Shown: positions 1 through 8,431 of the stretch, piece after piece
Position numbering within the stretch: the stretch's first letter is position 1
Layout: every line of letters starts with the position of its first letter
DNA from: DASYKT01 sp963718105
GTDB taxonomy: Bacteria > Acidobacteriota > Blastocatellia > Pyrinomonadales > Pyrinomonadaceae
Direction of reading: 5' to 3'
Length of the DNA stretch: 64,000 nucleotides
NCBI GenBank assembly: GCA_963718105.1
Contig: OY970352.1
Coordinates: 3,720,001-3,784,000, forward strand
Translations under genes and position numbers: made by a program
Notes under the pieces: generated by a model
The model's database searches: none
Seen by the model: the letters and a program-made list of their open reading frames with translations, nothing else
What the model was told of the DNA's origin: nothing

Positions 1-67
1 CGTAAGCTGTTAGCGCCGGCAACAGCAATAGGCACAAAGACACAACAATTATTTTCAGGCGGATTAA

Positions 68-904
68 ATGACTGATCATGCGGAAAACCCTTTTTTGGAT
101 CTGATTGAACGAAACGAGAAGATCGTTTTTTCTGCCCAACAGTCTAACATAAGCGCCGCTGACATTAGCAGCGGTAAAAAGCTGGCGGGAAAATTGCGCT
201 ACTGGTGGTGCTGGCTGGTGGTCGGAGTGCTGCTTTTGTTCATTGCCACGCCGCTGCTGATCTTTACAGCGCTGCTGAACCGGCGATACTGGGTCTACCC
301 GTGGGCGATCTGGGGGGCCGGCTTTTGGCTAAAGGCCTGCGGAACAAAACTGGTGGTCAAGGGCCTGGAAAACCTCGATCCGGAGAGGTCCTATGTTTTC
401 ATCTCGAATCACCGCTCTTATCTGGATACCGCGACGCTTTTTATTTGTACCGGCAAAAGAATGGGGCTGGTGGCAAAAAAGGAATTACTGAAAGTGCCGG
501 TTTTGGGACCGGGAATGGCTTTTGTGAACGTGCTGGCGATCGACCGCTCAAACCCGCAGCGCGCCATCGAAACCATCGATAAAGCCCGCGATGTGCTGGC
601 CCAGGGTTTTTCTTTCGGTGTTTTTGCCGAAGGGACAAGAGCGATGCCGGGTGAGCTTCTTCCCTTCAAAAAAGGCGCTTTCCACCTGGCCCTTCAGACA
701 GAGGCCGCCATCGTACCGATCGCGATCAAAAATACCGACCGGCTGATGGGCAAAAAGACCGGTTTAATGTTTCCCGGCACTATTGAAGTAGTGCTTTTTC
801 CGGCTATCGAGACCAAAAACCTCTCCGCCAAAACGGAGTTAAAGCCTTTAATGGATAAAGTTCGGGGCGTTATTGCCGAAGAACTGGCAAAAACAGAAGG
901 GTAA
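68..904 (+). CDS. plsC: 1-acyl-sn-glycerol-3-phosphate acyltransferase (PlsC family)
   Basis: The 278-residue product is a membrane-bound lysophospholipid acyltransferase, expected to transfer an acyl chain to lysophosphatidic acid in phospholipid synthesis. A hydrophobic stretch at about residues 46-70 anchors it. The family's catalytic NHX4D box is NHRSYLD (His115, Asp120), and the substrate-binding EGTR box follows at about 188-191. The ~40 residues before the membrane segment are longer than in minimal PlsC proteins. The stop is followed by 237 bases without a gene. Family assignment is firm; the exact acyl acceptor is inferred. Confidence 0.88.
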   Translation: MTDHAENPFLDLIERNEKIVFSAQQSNISAADISSGKKLAGKLRYWWCWLVVGVLLLFIATPLLIFTALLNRRYWVYPWAIWGAGFWLKACGTKLVVKGLENLDPERSYVFISNHRSYLDTATLFICTGKRMGLVAKKELLKVPVLGPGMAFVNVLAIDRSNPQRAIETIDKARDVLAQGFSFGVFAEGTRAMPGELLPFKKGAFHLALQTEAAIVPIAIKNTDRLMGKKTGLMFPGTIEVVLFPAIETKNLSAKTELKPLMDKVRGVIAEELAKTEG

Positions 905-1141
905 GGCCCGAAATAATTCATTTAGCCTCATTTTTTTCTCATCCGGTCAGTTAAATATCGAACGAAATTTGCTAAAATGCTACAATTGGAAATTCCAAAG
1001 ATACCTTGTTATCTGACCGATCGAGCCGTATGCGGTTTTTTGAGGCGATTTGTTCGGGGATAAGGGGGTTAGGATTTCTATGCTCGCATTTACTGTGATA
1101 GAAATATAATGCGAATCGTATAACTTTTAATTTCAGACACT

Positions 1142-2047
1142 ATGAGCACTGCACAAACATCATCATCCAGAGAAAAGGAGCCCAGGAAAAGACACGATCC
1201 CAGGCTGGATCCTGATCTTACAATGGGCCAAAACGGGTCCTTGAACATCCTGGCCCAGGAAAATCGCGGGATCCTTTTCGACCTTTTCATGTTCGCCATC
1301 AATCTTTTATTGATGCCGTTTTTGACCAGGGCCTTTCTCGATTTGAGCAGATCCGCGGCGGCCGGCAACCGCTTGTACATTATATTTCTGGTCGTCTTTT
1401 TCGGCGCGATGTATTTTATTCAACCCTACGGCGCGCTATTCAAACGCTGGAGCTTTCACCACCGAAGACGCGCCGGACGCCGGAGAAAGAAAAATACCGA
1501 GGGAATGATCTTCAATTGGACCGACGACAAGGTCTGGAGCCTGATATTCAATCCGATCGTTTATTTTCTCTCGCTGCTTTTTATTTCGACGATGATCATC
1601 ACGTATCTGAACCAGCTCATCACGGGCAGGTTTTTCGCTGATGACGACCCGTATTTCATCGTTCTCGTTTTGTTGGGCTTCCTGGTCAGCGTGGTGCATG
1701 CGGTTGCCTATTACAAATATTTTCTTTCTCCCAAAAACGAGCCGAAGAAAAAGATCCTGGCCAGCTCTTTTTCCGAACCGCTGGGCGACGTGCTGTTGTT
1801 CCTGAACATCTTTATGTTCCAACTGCTTTGGAACATCGTCAGCCTGACGCCTTTTGAAAAATCGGCGGATGCCGGCGGCTTTGTCATGAGGATAGTTTTC
1901 CTGTTCTTTGTCGGGCTGCTGATGTACTATCCGGCGCGCGTGTTTTATGCGGCGGAGGACATCCGTAATCCGCTGGCGTGGTTTACGATCGCGCTGGCGA
2001 ATCTGCCGCTGATAATTCGTATATTCCTGGCGAAAATGCCGGCCTAA
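1142..2047 (+). CDS. hypothetical multi-pass membrane protein (first of a tandem pair)
   Basis: I do not recognise the family. The 301-residue protein begins with a charged soluble segment (about residues 1-35) and then has several hydrophobic segments, roughly 40-65, 78-100, 130-155, 170-190, 215-235 and 250-270. A basic loop rich in Arg and Lys follows the second segment. It ends at 2047, and its neighbour starts five bases later and is clearly homologous along most of its length: both have a GILFD motif near the first membrane segment and an AWFTI...LAN motif near the C-terminus. The pair therefore arose by tandem duplication and is probably co-transcribed. No ribosome binding site of note is visible before the ATG. 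Confidence 0.7.
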   Translation: MSTAQTSSSREKEPRKRHDPRLDPDLTMGQNGSLNILAQENRGILFDLFMFAINLLLMPFLTRAFLDLSRSAAAGNRLYIIFLVVFFGAMYFIQPYGALFKRWSFHHRRRAGRRRKKNTEGMIFNWTDDKVWSLIFNPIVYFLSLLFISTMIITYLNQLITGRFFADDDPYFIVLVLLGFLVSVVHAVAYYKYFLSPKNEPKKKILASSFSEPLGDVLLFLNIFMFQLLWNIVSLTPFEKSADAGGFVMRIVFLFFVGLLMYYPARVFYAAEDIRNPLAWFTIALANLPLIIRIFLAKMPA

Positions 2048-2051
2048 ATTT

Positions 2052-2873
2052 GTGTCACGCGGGAAAAAAGACGGGGCCGGCAGCGGCAATTTTTCGATAA
2101 AACATCTCTTTGCCGAAACTCACCGCGGTATTCTTTTCGACATAATTATTTTTCTGGTAAGCGTGTTCTTAATGCACACGCTTACCGGCAATTTTATCGG
2201 CCTCGCGCAAGCCGCAAACGAAGGCGACAAAGTGGCGGGCTTTGCCGTTTTTCTTTTTTGCCTCGGAATATTTATCCTGCCCCCTTTGGGCGCTGTTTTG
2301 AAGCGGCCGCATTTTCATTATCGCCTGAAACTGCAGGGTAAAACGGCGCCGGGCGGGGAAACTTTTTTAACCGGATGCCTGTTCAACCCGATCTTTTACT
2401 TCTGCCTGAACGTGGTGATAGTTTCCGCGCTCAACGCTTTTATCATCCAATTTTTTTACGGGGGAAAAGATCCGGGTGAAACGGTTTTCGTTTCCATGGT
2501 TATCGGCGGGCTGGTATTTGTGATAATTCAAACGTTCCTGGTCTACCGCTTTTTTTCCGCTCCTAAAAAAGAACCGCGCTCGGAATTTTTTCGCAGCCCT
2601 TTATCGGAAATACTGGGCGATCTCTGTATCTTTCTTAATATGATCCTGTTTCAGGTGATGTGGGGTGTTTTCGGCCGGACGGAATTAGGTAAAGTGGCCG
2701 GTGTAGAAGACTTTCTCGGACGCCTTTTTCTGATCTGCTTTCTCGCCCTGTTGATCTACTTCCCGCCGCGCATCTTTTACCTGGCGGAAGACCTGCGCAG
2801 GCCAGCAGCGTGGTTCACTATCCTGCTGGCCAATTCGCCGATGATCGTGCGGATATTGCTGGGAGCTTCATAG
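2052..2873 (+). CDS. hypothetical multi-pass membrane protein (second of a tandem pair)
   Basis: This 273-residue paralogue of the preceding protein shares the spacing of membrane segments, the HRGILFD start of the first segment, a short His/Arg-containing loop (HFHYRLK) and the closing RPAAWFTILLANSP block. The start used is a GTG at 2052, four bases after the upstream stop, so translation is probably coupled. A later start is possible because the first 20 residues are Gly/Lys-rich and not conserved with the paralogue. A REP-like repeat follows the stop. The function is unknown. Confidence 0.68.
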   Translation: MSRGKKDGAGSGNFSIKHLFAETHRGILFDIIIFLVSVFLMHTLTGNFIGLAQAANEGDKVAGFAVFLFCLGIFILPPLGAVLKRPHFHYRLKLQGKTAPGGETFLTGCLFNPIFYFCLNVVIVSALNAFIIQFFYGGKDPGETVFVSMVIGGLVFVIIQTFLVYRFFSAPKKEPRSEFFRSPLSEILGDLCIFLNMILFQVMWGVFGRTELGKVAGVEDFLGRLFLICFLALLIYFPPRIFYLAEDLRRPAAWFTILLANSPMIVRILLGAS

Positions 2874-2876
2874 ACT

Positions 2877-2990
2877 GGGAGCGCGGACGTCCGTCCGCAA
2901 AGGCTGCGCAGCAGCCTAAAAGTAGTGGTTTAAGTTAAAGTTGGTTTCGAACGCTGCGCGTTCGTGTGCGGACGGGACGTACGCGCTCCC
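2877..2990. repeat. REP-like element, paired copies (GGGAGCGC family)
   Basis: The left end is GGGAGCGC followed by a hairpin of the type GCGGACG/CGTCCGC. The right end is an inverted copy ending GCGCTCCC at 2990. In between lie GGCTGCGCAGCAGCC and GAACGCTGCGCGTTC palindromes. It lies between a plus-strand and a minus-strand gene, so it could act as a bidirectional terminator, but there is no T-run. Confidence 0.75.
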
Positions 2991-2994
2991 ATTT

Positions 2995-3822
2995 TTACGG
3001 TTTCTTCGCCGGCGCAGGGGTCGGAGTCGGTTTTACTTCCTCGTCGTCATCCAGGATCCTGACCGTGGCGGAAGCTTCCTTGTAATCGGTGTACCTTATA
3101 CGCAGCCTGAGCCTGACGGTTTGCCCGGTCGATTCGAAAAGCAGTTCGTCGTTAGAAGTGGCAAAGGTAGGAAACCAATATTTGCCGCCGATATTTTCAC
3201 GCCACGTTTCCACCACCGGATACTTGCTTTTTTTATCTTCGGGCACGCCTTTGCCCTTAGATTTAACGATCTGCAGATCGTGATCATCAACCCAGATACG
3301 GCCTTGAAAAAGCCTCAGGCCGGATTTAACCTCAGGCATTACTTTGGGCGCGACATCAAAAACATAGAGGTCGAGTTCGTCGATCTTTTGTTTTCCGACG
3401 AAGGTGACATTGTAGTAAGAAAGTTTTTCGGGTTCGAGCGCGAAGGGGTTCACACCGCCCAGATCTTCCAGGTCCGCCGGGGTTATCTGGATCTCGGTGA
3501 GCGTGGGCATGGGGAAAAACAAGATCTTTTCATACTTTTTACCGCTGTCATCAAAGGTAAAAAGTGAAGTTCGGTGATACTGGCCGGTCACCTGCCCGGC
3601 GCCGAAACCCAGCGTTTGCACGATAGCATCGCGCTTGAAAGAATAATTATTCAGCGCCCGGCGGTAGGTGGTCTCGTGATCGCTAAAGGCCTTTATTACC
3701 TTTTGAATTTCTTCCGGACTAAGGCTGGCCTTGGTTATTTGGTCCTCTTTTTGGGCATAAAAGGCCGGAACCGTAAGAATCAGGAGGCAGATTGCAAGCA
3801 AGAGTTTTTTCATTTTGAACAT
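2995..3822 (-). CDS. LolA-like outer-membrane lipoprotein-sorting family protein, exported
   Basis: The 275-residue protein has a signal peptide (basic start, hydrophobic core, cleavage near FYAQ at about residue 23). The mature part resembles the beta-rich LolA/LolB-like proteins that are common in Acidobacteriota. The clearest stretches are the RIWVDDHDLQIVKSKGKG region and the following segment that reports on tissue-like 'WFPTFA' beta strands. The C-terminus is a Pro/Thr/Lys-rich tail. It presumably works in the periplasm on a lipid or lipoprotein, but no catalytic residues are evident. It is a single gene, convergent with the membrane pair on its left. Confidence 0.6.
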   Translation of the reverse strand: MFKMKKLLLAICLLILTVPAFYAQKEDQITKASLSPEEIQKVIKAFSDHETTYRRALNNYSFKRDAIVQTLGFGAGQVTGQYHRTSLFTFDDSGKKYEKILFFPMPTLTEIQITPADLEDLGGVNPFALEPEKLSYYNVTFVGKQKIDELDLYVFDVAPKVMPEVKSGLRLFQGRIWVDDHDLQIVKSKGKGVPEDKKSKYPVVETWRENIGGKYWFPTFATSNDELLFESTGQTVRLRLRIRYTDYKEASATVRILDDDEEVKPTPTPAPAKKP

Positions 3823-3890
3823 CGCGGATCCCTAAATTATCTATTATTTCAAATCAAATAGATGCTCAAATAGACGCTTGGGTTCACCGT

Positions 3891-4739
3891 TTAGTCGATA
3901 AATTCGATTTCTACCTTATTTGGGATGATGCCTTTTTCGTAGCCTTCGTCGAGCAAACGCTTTACACCGGCGCGTCCGCGCTCCCCGTAATCGAGCGTCA
4001 TATTGTTGACCCACATCGCCACAAAACGGTCCGCCATGCCCGGTTCCATGTCACGGGCAAACTGCATCGCATAAGACAATGCGTCCTCCCGGTTATCGAG
4101 CGAATATTGAATGCTGTCCTTCAAACAGCGCGAAACATGATGCATCAATTCCTTGCCCAGGTCGCGCCTGATCACATTTCCACCCATCGGCAGCGGCAGG
4201 CCGGTTTTTTCAAACCACCACTCGCCCAGATCGATCACTTTATCCAACCCGAGCTGCTTGTAAAAAAGCTGGCCTTCGTGGATCAGCAAGCCGGCATCTA
4301 CCTGGCCTTCTAGAACCGCGTCGATAATTTCATCGAACGCGACGACCACATATTTAAAATCCGAATTAAAGATACGCAGCGCCAGAAAAGCGCTGGTCAA
4401 TTCCCCCGGAATGGCAATGGTCATATTGCCGATGTCCGCAGCCTGGCGCGGTTCTTTGGAAACCACGATCGGGCCGTACTTGTCGCCGATGCTCGCGCCA
4501 TGCGGCAGCAGCGCGTACTTATCGTGAATATAAGCGTAAGCGTGAAAGCTGATGGCGGTAACGTCGTACACGCCTTCCTTGGCTTTTTCGTTAAGTGTCT
4601 GAATGTCGGTTAACGTATGTTCGAATTTTAAACCGCCCGTGTCGAGCTTGTTGGTAGCCAACCCGTAAAACATAAAAGCATCGTCCGAATCGGGCGAATG
4701 CGCCACCGTAATTGTTTTCTTTTCAGTATTTAAATCCAT
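3891..4739 (-). CDS. mqnD: 1,4-dihydroxy-6-naphthoate synthase (MqnD)
   Basis: The 282-residue product is the MqnD enzyme of the futalosine route to menaquinone, which converts cyclic dehypoxanthine futalosine to 1,4-dihydroxy-6-naphthoate. It has the periplasmic-binding-protein-like fold. The early motif HSPDSDDAFMFYGL and the later DVTAISFHAYAYI stretch are typical of the family. The length matches known MqnD proteins. It lies 13 bases downstream of the methyltransferase gene on the same strand and may share its transcript. Together with the UbiX-like gene at 10675-11292 it implies that the organism makes menaquinone by the futalosine pathway. Confidence 0.93.
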   Translation of the reverse strand: MDLNTEKKTITVAHSPDSDDAFMFYGLATNKLDTGGLKFEHTLTDIQTLNEKAKEGVYDVTAISFHAYAYIHDKYALLPHGASIGDKYGPIVVSKEPRQAADIGNMTIAIPGELTSAFLALRIFNSDFKYVVVAFDEIIDAVLEGQVDAGLLIHEGQLFYKQLGLDKVIDLGEWWFEKTGLPLPMGGNVIRRDLGKELMHHVSRCLKDSIQYSLDNREDALSYAMQFARDMEPGMADRFVAMWVNNMTLDYGERGRAGVKRLLDEGYEKGIIPNKVEIEFID

Positions 4740-4752
4740 ATTAAAGCTGCCA

Positions 4753-5544
4753 TTAAATGTGGCCGTAATTTACCCTCGTGTCGTAAAGAATGGTTATTCT
4801 ACCTTGTTCCTCATGTTTAGTAAAAAGCGCCTGCAATTCTTCGATCATATCATCGTAGCGCTCGTCGCCCTCAGCAGGCATATAAGAAGACGAAAGCGCG
4901 CGGCCTTTTAGCCCTGCGAGATCGAATATTTGTTCATTTTTAAATGTCGACACGGAGAATTCGTTACCGAAAAAAGCGCGCAATTCTTTTTCGCCGGTAT
5001 TTTCGTGGCGCACTTTTGTATAGTCGGTCGCAAAATGCAGGAGGAATTTTTCATACTCGCGCAAAAAATCCGTGGTGTCGGTCTGCCGTTCATTCCAGAT
5101 CAGCGCGACATAGCCGCCGGTATGATCGCCGCCATGATCCTCTCTATGATCACTGCGACGCAAAATGCGTTTAAATTCCGTGCGCGTTTTTTCCGGCTCG
5201 AACCAGTGGAATGCCTGCGCGGCAATGATGAGGTCAACCGAATCGTCCGGCAGGGTGGTGGCAGTAGAAGTGCCGTCGATGCTGGTAAAATCCGGAAACT
5301 CTTTCAAGAATTCTTCGGCCGCGCGGCGCATCGGTTCATTTGGCTCGACGCCAAAAACGGGGTTGCCGTTTTCCAGAAAAAGTTTTGCAGAGATGCCTGT
5401 GCCGGAACCGATATCGGCGATCACGGATGTGGTTGTTAAACCCATCTCATCGCGAAAAACATTTAATATTTCCTGCGGATAACCGGGGCGGTATTTGATG
5501 TAATTTTCAACCCGGTTGGAAAATCTTTTAGTAGAGTCTTTCAT
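4753..5544 (-). CDS. class I SAM-dependent methyltransferase
   Basis: The 263-residue protein begins MKDSTKRFSNRV; this start at 5544 clears the stop of the upstream gene at 5556, whereas a longer reading would overlap it. Motif I is DIGSGTG (residues 44-50), with an acidic residue closing strand 2 (VEPN, 66-69) and the aromatic AFHWFEPEK typical of small-molecule methyltransferases of the UbiE/Tam-like type. The substrate is unknown. After ILRR (about 127-130) there is an unusual His/Asp/Gly-rich insert up to about residue 143, before the expected GGYVALIWNER strand. The insert comes from a short GATCAT-containing repeat in the DNA. Confidence 0.78.
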   Translation of the reverse strand: MKDSTKRFSNRVENYIKYRPGYPQEILNVFRDEMGLTTTSVIADIGSGTGISAKLFLENGNPVFGVEPNEPMRRAAEEFLKEFPDFTSIDGTSTATTLPDDSVDLIIAAQAFHWFEPEKTRTEFKRILRRSDHREDHGGDHTGGYVALIWNERQTDTTDFLREYEKFLLHFATDYTKVRHENTGEKELRAFFGNEFSVSTFKNEQIFDLAGLKGRALSSSYMPAEGDERYDDMIEELQALFTKHEEQGRITILYDTRVNYGHI

Positions 5545-5555
5545 TTGCCAATGCT

Positions 5556-6233
5556 TCAGTCGCCGGCGATAAAGATCGTCATTTTCCATTCGCCTTTTAT
5601 CTTCTCAAAACCGGCGCGGAAATCGACCGGGCTGCGGACATATTCCGCTTTGACAAAACCCTTTTTGCCGCCCAGCGTTTCCACGGCGTACCAATCCATC
5701 ACGCCGTCTTTGCCGCGGCCTTCGATCGAGTTTTCCTCGTCGACCTTGACGATATTGTAAGAAAGCGCGGCCACGACCGGGGCATTGGCGCTTCCATCTT
5801 TTCGCAGATTTACATTTTTGCCGATGACCACGCGATGTTTAAAAACATCCAGGTCTTCGGGAAACGCCTGAAACACATAGGGAGCGAAGAAGATCGTATT
5901 CTTCCCGTCTTTAGTAAAGCTTCCGCCGTTCATGATAACGGGAAGAAATTCGACCCAGAAATCACCGTTATCCGGCCCGCCGAAATCCCACCTGCTCTTG
6001 AATTCATTGATGCCGTCTTCGCCGCCAAAACCGTTCTTGATATCGGTGGCGACGATGCTCAAAAGATATTTCGAGTCTTTCTTTTTTGCGGCCGCGATCA
6101 GCTTTTCTCGAAAGGCAAAAAATGAAGGGTCTTTTTTTGCCTCGTCAACGAATTTTACATAACGCTCCTGCGCAAAGCACGTGAGGGTTAATGCCGTGAT
6201 GAGAAAGAGAAATGTGAGTGATCTGAAAAGCAT
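5556..6233 (-). CDS. exported protein with bacterial SH3-like domain
   Basis: The 225-residue protein has an N-terminal signal peptide ending near CFAQ (about residue 21). The middle part, to about residue 125, is a soluble region without a recognised domain. A bacterial SH3-like fold follows (about 130-205), shown by VNLRKDGSANAPVVAAL and a later WYAVETLGGKKGFVKAEYV strand pair. Such domains usually bind peptidoglycan or other envelope ligands. It precedes the methyltransferase gene by 11 bases on the same strand; their functional link is unclear. Confidence 0.7.
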   Translation of the reverse strand: MLFRSLTFLFLITALTLTCFAQERYVKFVDEAKKDPSFFAFREKLIAAAKKKDSKYLLSIVATDIKNGFGGEDGINEFKSRWDFGGPDNGDFWVEFLPVIMNGGSFTKDGKNTIFFAPYVFQAFPEDLDVFKHRVVIGKNVNLRKDGSANAPVVAALSYNIVKVDEENSIEGRGKDGVMDWYAVETLGGKKGFVKAEYVRSPVDFRAGFEKIKGEWKMTIFIAGD

Positions 6234-6302
6234 AATTGTCTATAAAGTTGGTTTCTCATTAAATTATAAACTACGCCGTTCTTTGTTAGCCACCAATGTC
6301 AC

Positions 6303-6338
6303 AAATAACACGAATAAGAATTTTAATTCGTGTTATTT
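6303..6338. terminator. AT-rich inverted repeat between two minus-strand genes
   Basis: AAATAACACGAAT at 6303-6315 pairs with ATTCGTGTTATTT at 6326-6338 around a 10-base loop, a perfect 13-bp stem. It touches the stop codon of the polyferredoxin gene and could end its transcript. The sequence also resembles the dispersed AT-rich 'CGTGTT' repeats elsewhere in the window, so it may be a repeat rather than a true terminator. Confidence 0.5.
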
Positions 6339-8290
6339 CATCGATTTCTGGGTTCCCGAGCACGTTGGAATGCCGGGTTAAGTTCGATGGCACGGCTGAA
6401 ATGTTTTTCGGCCAGCTCGTTCATCCCGACATTTTGCAGCCTCAAGCCCAGCATCCAGTGAAAAAGCGGATCTTTAGGCGTCGAGGCGTCAGCCTGTTTT
6501 TCATATTCCGCGGCTTCAGCAGCAGCGTCCGCATCTCCCCCAACCACCGCCGCCGCGGCCGCTCCGGCCAGCATATTGTTCGCCAAGGGAAGGCTTGCGC
6601 TTCCCGCCGCGTCTCTCCAGGTTGAAACGGCTTCTTCTTTGCGGCCCAGCAGCCAGAGCGATTCGCCTCTTTCCTCGCGGGCGGCGATCAGATCGGGCCG
6701 CTCCGCCAAGGCACCGTCCAAACTCGCCAGTGCCTGGTCATAACGCCCCAGACGGTTGAGGATCGCTCCCCGGTAATAAAGGCTTAACGCCCTGCCCTGG
6801 CCTTCCTGGTGCTCCGCGGCCTTGCCGAGCAGCCCAATGGCTTGTTCGGTATTGCCGGAGAGATATTCCATCCAGGCGAGTTTCGGCAGCGCCGTGCTAT
6901 TTACAAACAAGCCGCCGTCGATTGCCGCATGAAAATGCTTTTTACCGGCAGCGATGTTTGCCTGATCGGCGGCGCTTAGCCACCTAACGGGATTTGTCCG
7001 CGCGAGCGCAAGTTCGTCCGGTATCTTGAGAGCTTCAAAAGTGCGCGCGCCGACGGATTCGTTGTAGTGGATCCAGCCGCTGTGTGCGTTCACTCCGATC
7101 CATAGCAGCGCGAGCGCCAGAAACACCCAACCCGCCCGGCGGATCGTGCCCGACGACTTTAAATTGAACCGGTATAACGACAGGTCTTTAGCGCGGAACA
7201 ACCGCCACACTCTAAGGGCGAGAAATGTGGTGATGGTAGCGACACCCAGCGCCATCAGCATGGGAACGAGTTGATACACGTCCCAGATGGCCAAAAAGCT
7301 AAAGAAGAATATGATGGCCGCGGCCGCTTCCTCGGGCCAGGTCAGGGAATAATTTTTCTTGATCGTTTTCGGCGCGGCAGTTTTCGAAATGGCGATCGCC
7401 GGTTTGCCAAAACCGAAGTACAAAGCGTCGTTAGGACAGACGCTGATGCAATCCATGCACTTCATGCAGCCCGGATCCACCACCATCCCGAATTGTTTTA
7501 CCTCGGCATGGACCAGCACGTTCGAAGTGCAGGTAGCCGTGCAATGGCCGCATTGATTACAGGCGTCAGTGACGCGGATCTTACCCGGCGCGATACGGTC
7601 GGCCAGGACAAAAACACCTCCATACGGACAGGCGTAAGTGCAGAAACCTTTCGACCCCAGGAAATAGACGGTCATAAAGCCGCAGATAAAGAGAAAAGGG
7701 ATAGCCACCGCCACCGGAGGAAAAGTCGCCCAAAAATCGCTGGTGATCAGGTGGTTGGTGAACGGCGGGATGATCGGTTCGCTCGGCGGCCCGGCATAAT
7801 AGAGGGCAAAAATACGATACGCCGTCGGCCAAACGAACATATATAGCGCCACTATAAGCGGCACAAAAAGCAGCAGCCGTGACCGAAACGGCCTCGGTTT
7901 AATGCCGAATTTCTTCATCAGCCAGGCGCAAAAATCCTGCAGCGCGACGATGTGACAGCCCCACCCGCAAACAAACCGCCCGAAGATCAGAGTCGCTAAA
8001 ATGGCTAAACTAAAGAAGATAAAGCCCGCATTGACCGCCCCGCGCTGGAGGGTATGCATGGTTTCGGACGGTTCGATCGGCGAAACCGTCTGCCCCATGA
8101 GGCGCCACTGAATGACATGCGCGATCATCAGCAGGGTGAGCGCGATCAGCGCTCCGGCCCGCCAAATAGCGGCCCGGGAATGGCCCATGGCCTCTTCCTG
8201 CGGCGGCGAATTACCTGGCGAAGTTTTCAGGACCGGAAGCTCGATCGACCGCTTTTTCTCTGCTTTTTTGCTGGTACAGCCACTTTTCAT
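6338..8290 (-). CDS. NapH/NosR-like 4Fe-4S membrane protein fused to TPR repeats
   Basis: The 650-residue protein joins two parts. The first ~390 residues form a polytopic membrane electron-transfer protein with several membrane helices, the CGWGC and CTYACPYG cysteine motifs of the NapH/NosR/RdxA family, and two ferredoxin-type clusters (CNQCGHCTATC and CMKCMDCISVCP). The last ~230 residues are soluble and contain tetratricopeptide repeats, for example around ALSLYYRGAILNRLGRYDQALA and HWMLGLRLQNVGMNELAEKHF. The cysteine pattern predicts electron transfer from quinol to a periplasmic or maturation partner. The TPR fusion is unusual and suggests that it also docks a protein. No partner oxidoreductase gene lies next to it. 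Confidence 0.82.
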   Translation of the reverse strand: MKSGCTSKKAEKKRSIELPVLKTSPGNSPPQEEAMGHSRAAIWRAGALIALTLLMIAHVIQWRLMGQTVSPIEPSETMHTLQRGAVNAGFIFFSLAILATLIFGRFVCGWGCHIVALQDFCAWLMKKFGIKPRPFRSRLLLFVPLIVALYMFVWPTAYRIFALYYAGPPSEPIIPPFTNHLITSDFWATFPPVAVAIPFLFICGFMTVYFLGSKGFCTYACPYGGVFVLADRIAPGKIRVTDACNQCGHCTATCTSNVLVHAEVKQFGMVVDPGCMKCMDCISVCPNDALYFGFGKPAIAISKTAAPKTIKKNYSLTWPEEAAAAIIFFFSFLAIWDVYQLVPMLMALGVATITTFLALRVWRLFRAKDLSLYRFNLKSSGTIRRAGWVFLALALLWIGVNAHSGWIHYNESVGARTFEALKIPDELALARTNPVRWLSAADQANIAAGKKHFHAAIDGGLFVNSTALPKLAWMEYLSGNTEQAIGLLGKAAEHQEGQGRALSLYYRGAILNRLGRYDQALASLDGALAERPDLIAAREERGESLWLLGRKEEAVSTWRDAAGSASLPLANNMLAGAAAAAVVGGDADAAAEAAEYEKQADASTPKDPLFHWMLGLRLQNVGMNELAEKHFSRAIELNPAFQRAREPRNR

Positions 8291-8431
8291 AAATCTACTG
8301 GCGGATGGATACTATATCCTACTTGATTAAAGCACCTAAAAGAGGTATAAGGAAAGTTACGGTTATACGTACCTAAACAAACAAGAGATCACCACTTTAG
8401 CTTAGCCCCCAGGGCTGGAATCCAAAAAATT

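Noticed and set aside
1..75. Possible tail of an upstream plus-strand gene overlapping the plsC start
   Set aside because: The first frame is open to a TGA at 73-75, but only 24 codons are visible and nothing in them can be assigned; the length is within chance.
1436..2089. Minus-strand open frame of 217 codons across the first membrane paralogue
   Set aside because: It is Arg/Gln/His-rich antisense of a membrane gene with a conserved paralogue; no domain seen.
2941..3567. Long plus-strand open frame opposite the LolA-like gene
   Set aside because: It lies fully antisense to a gene with a signal peptide and family pattern, and its composition looks like a shadow frame.
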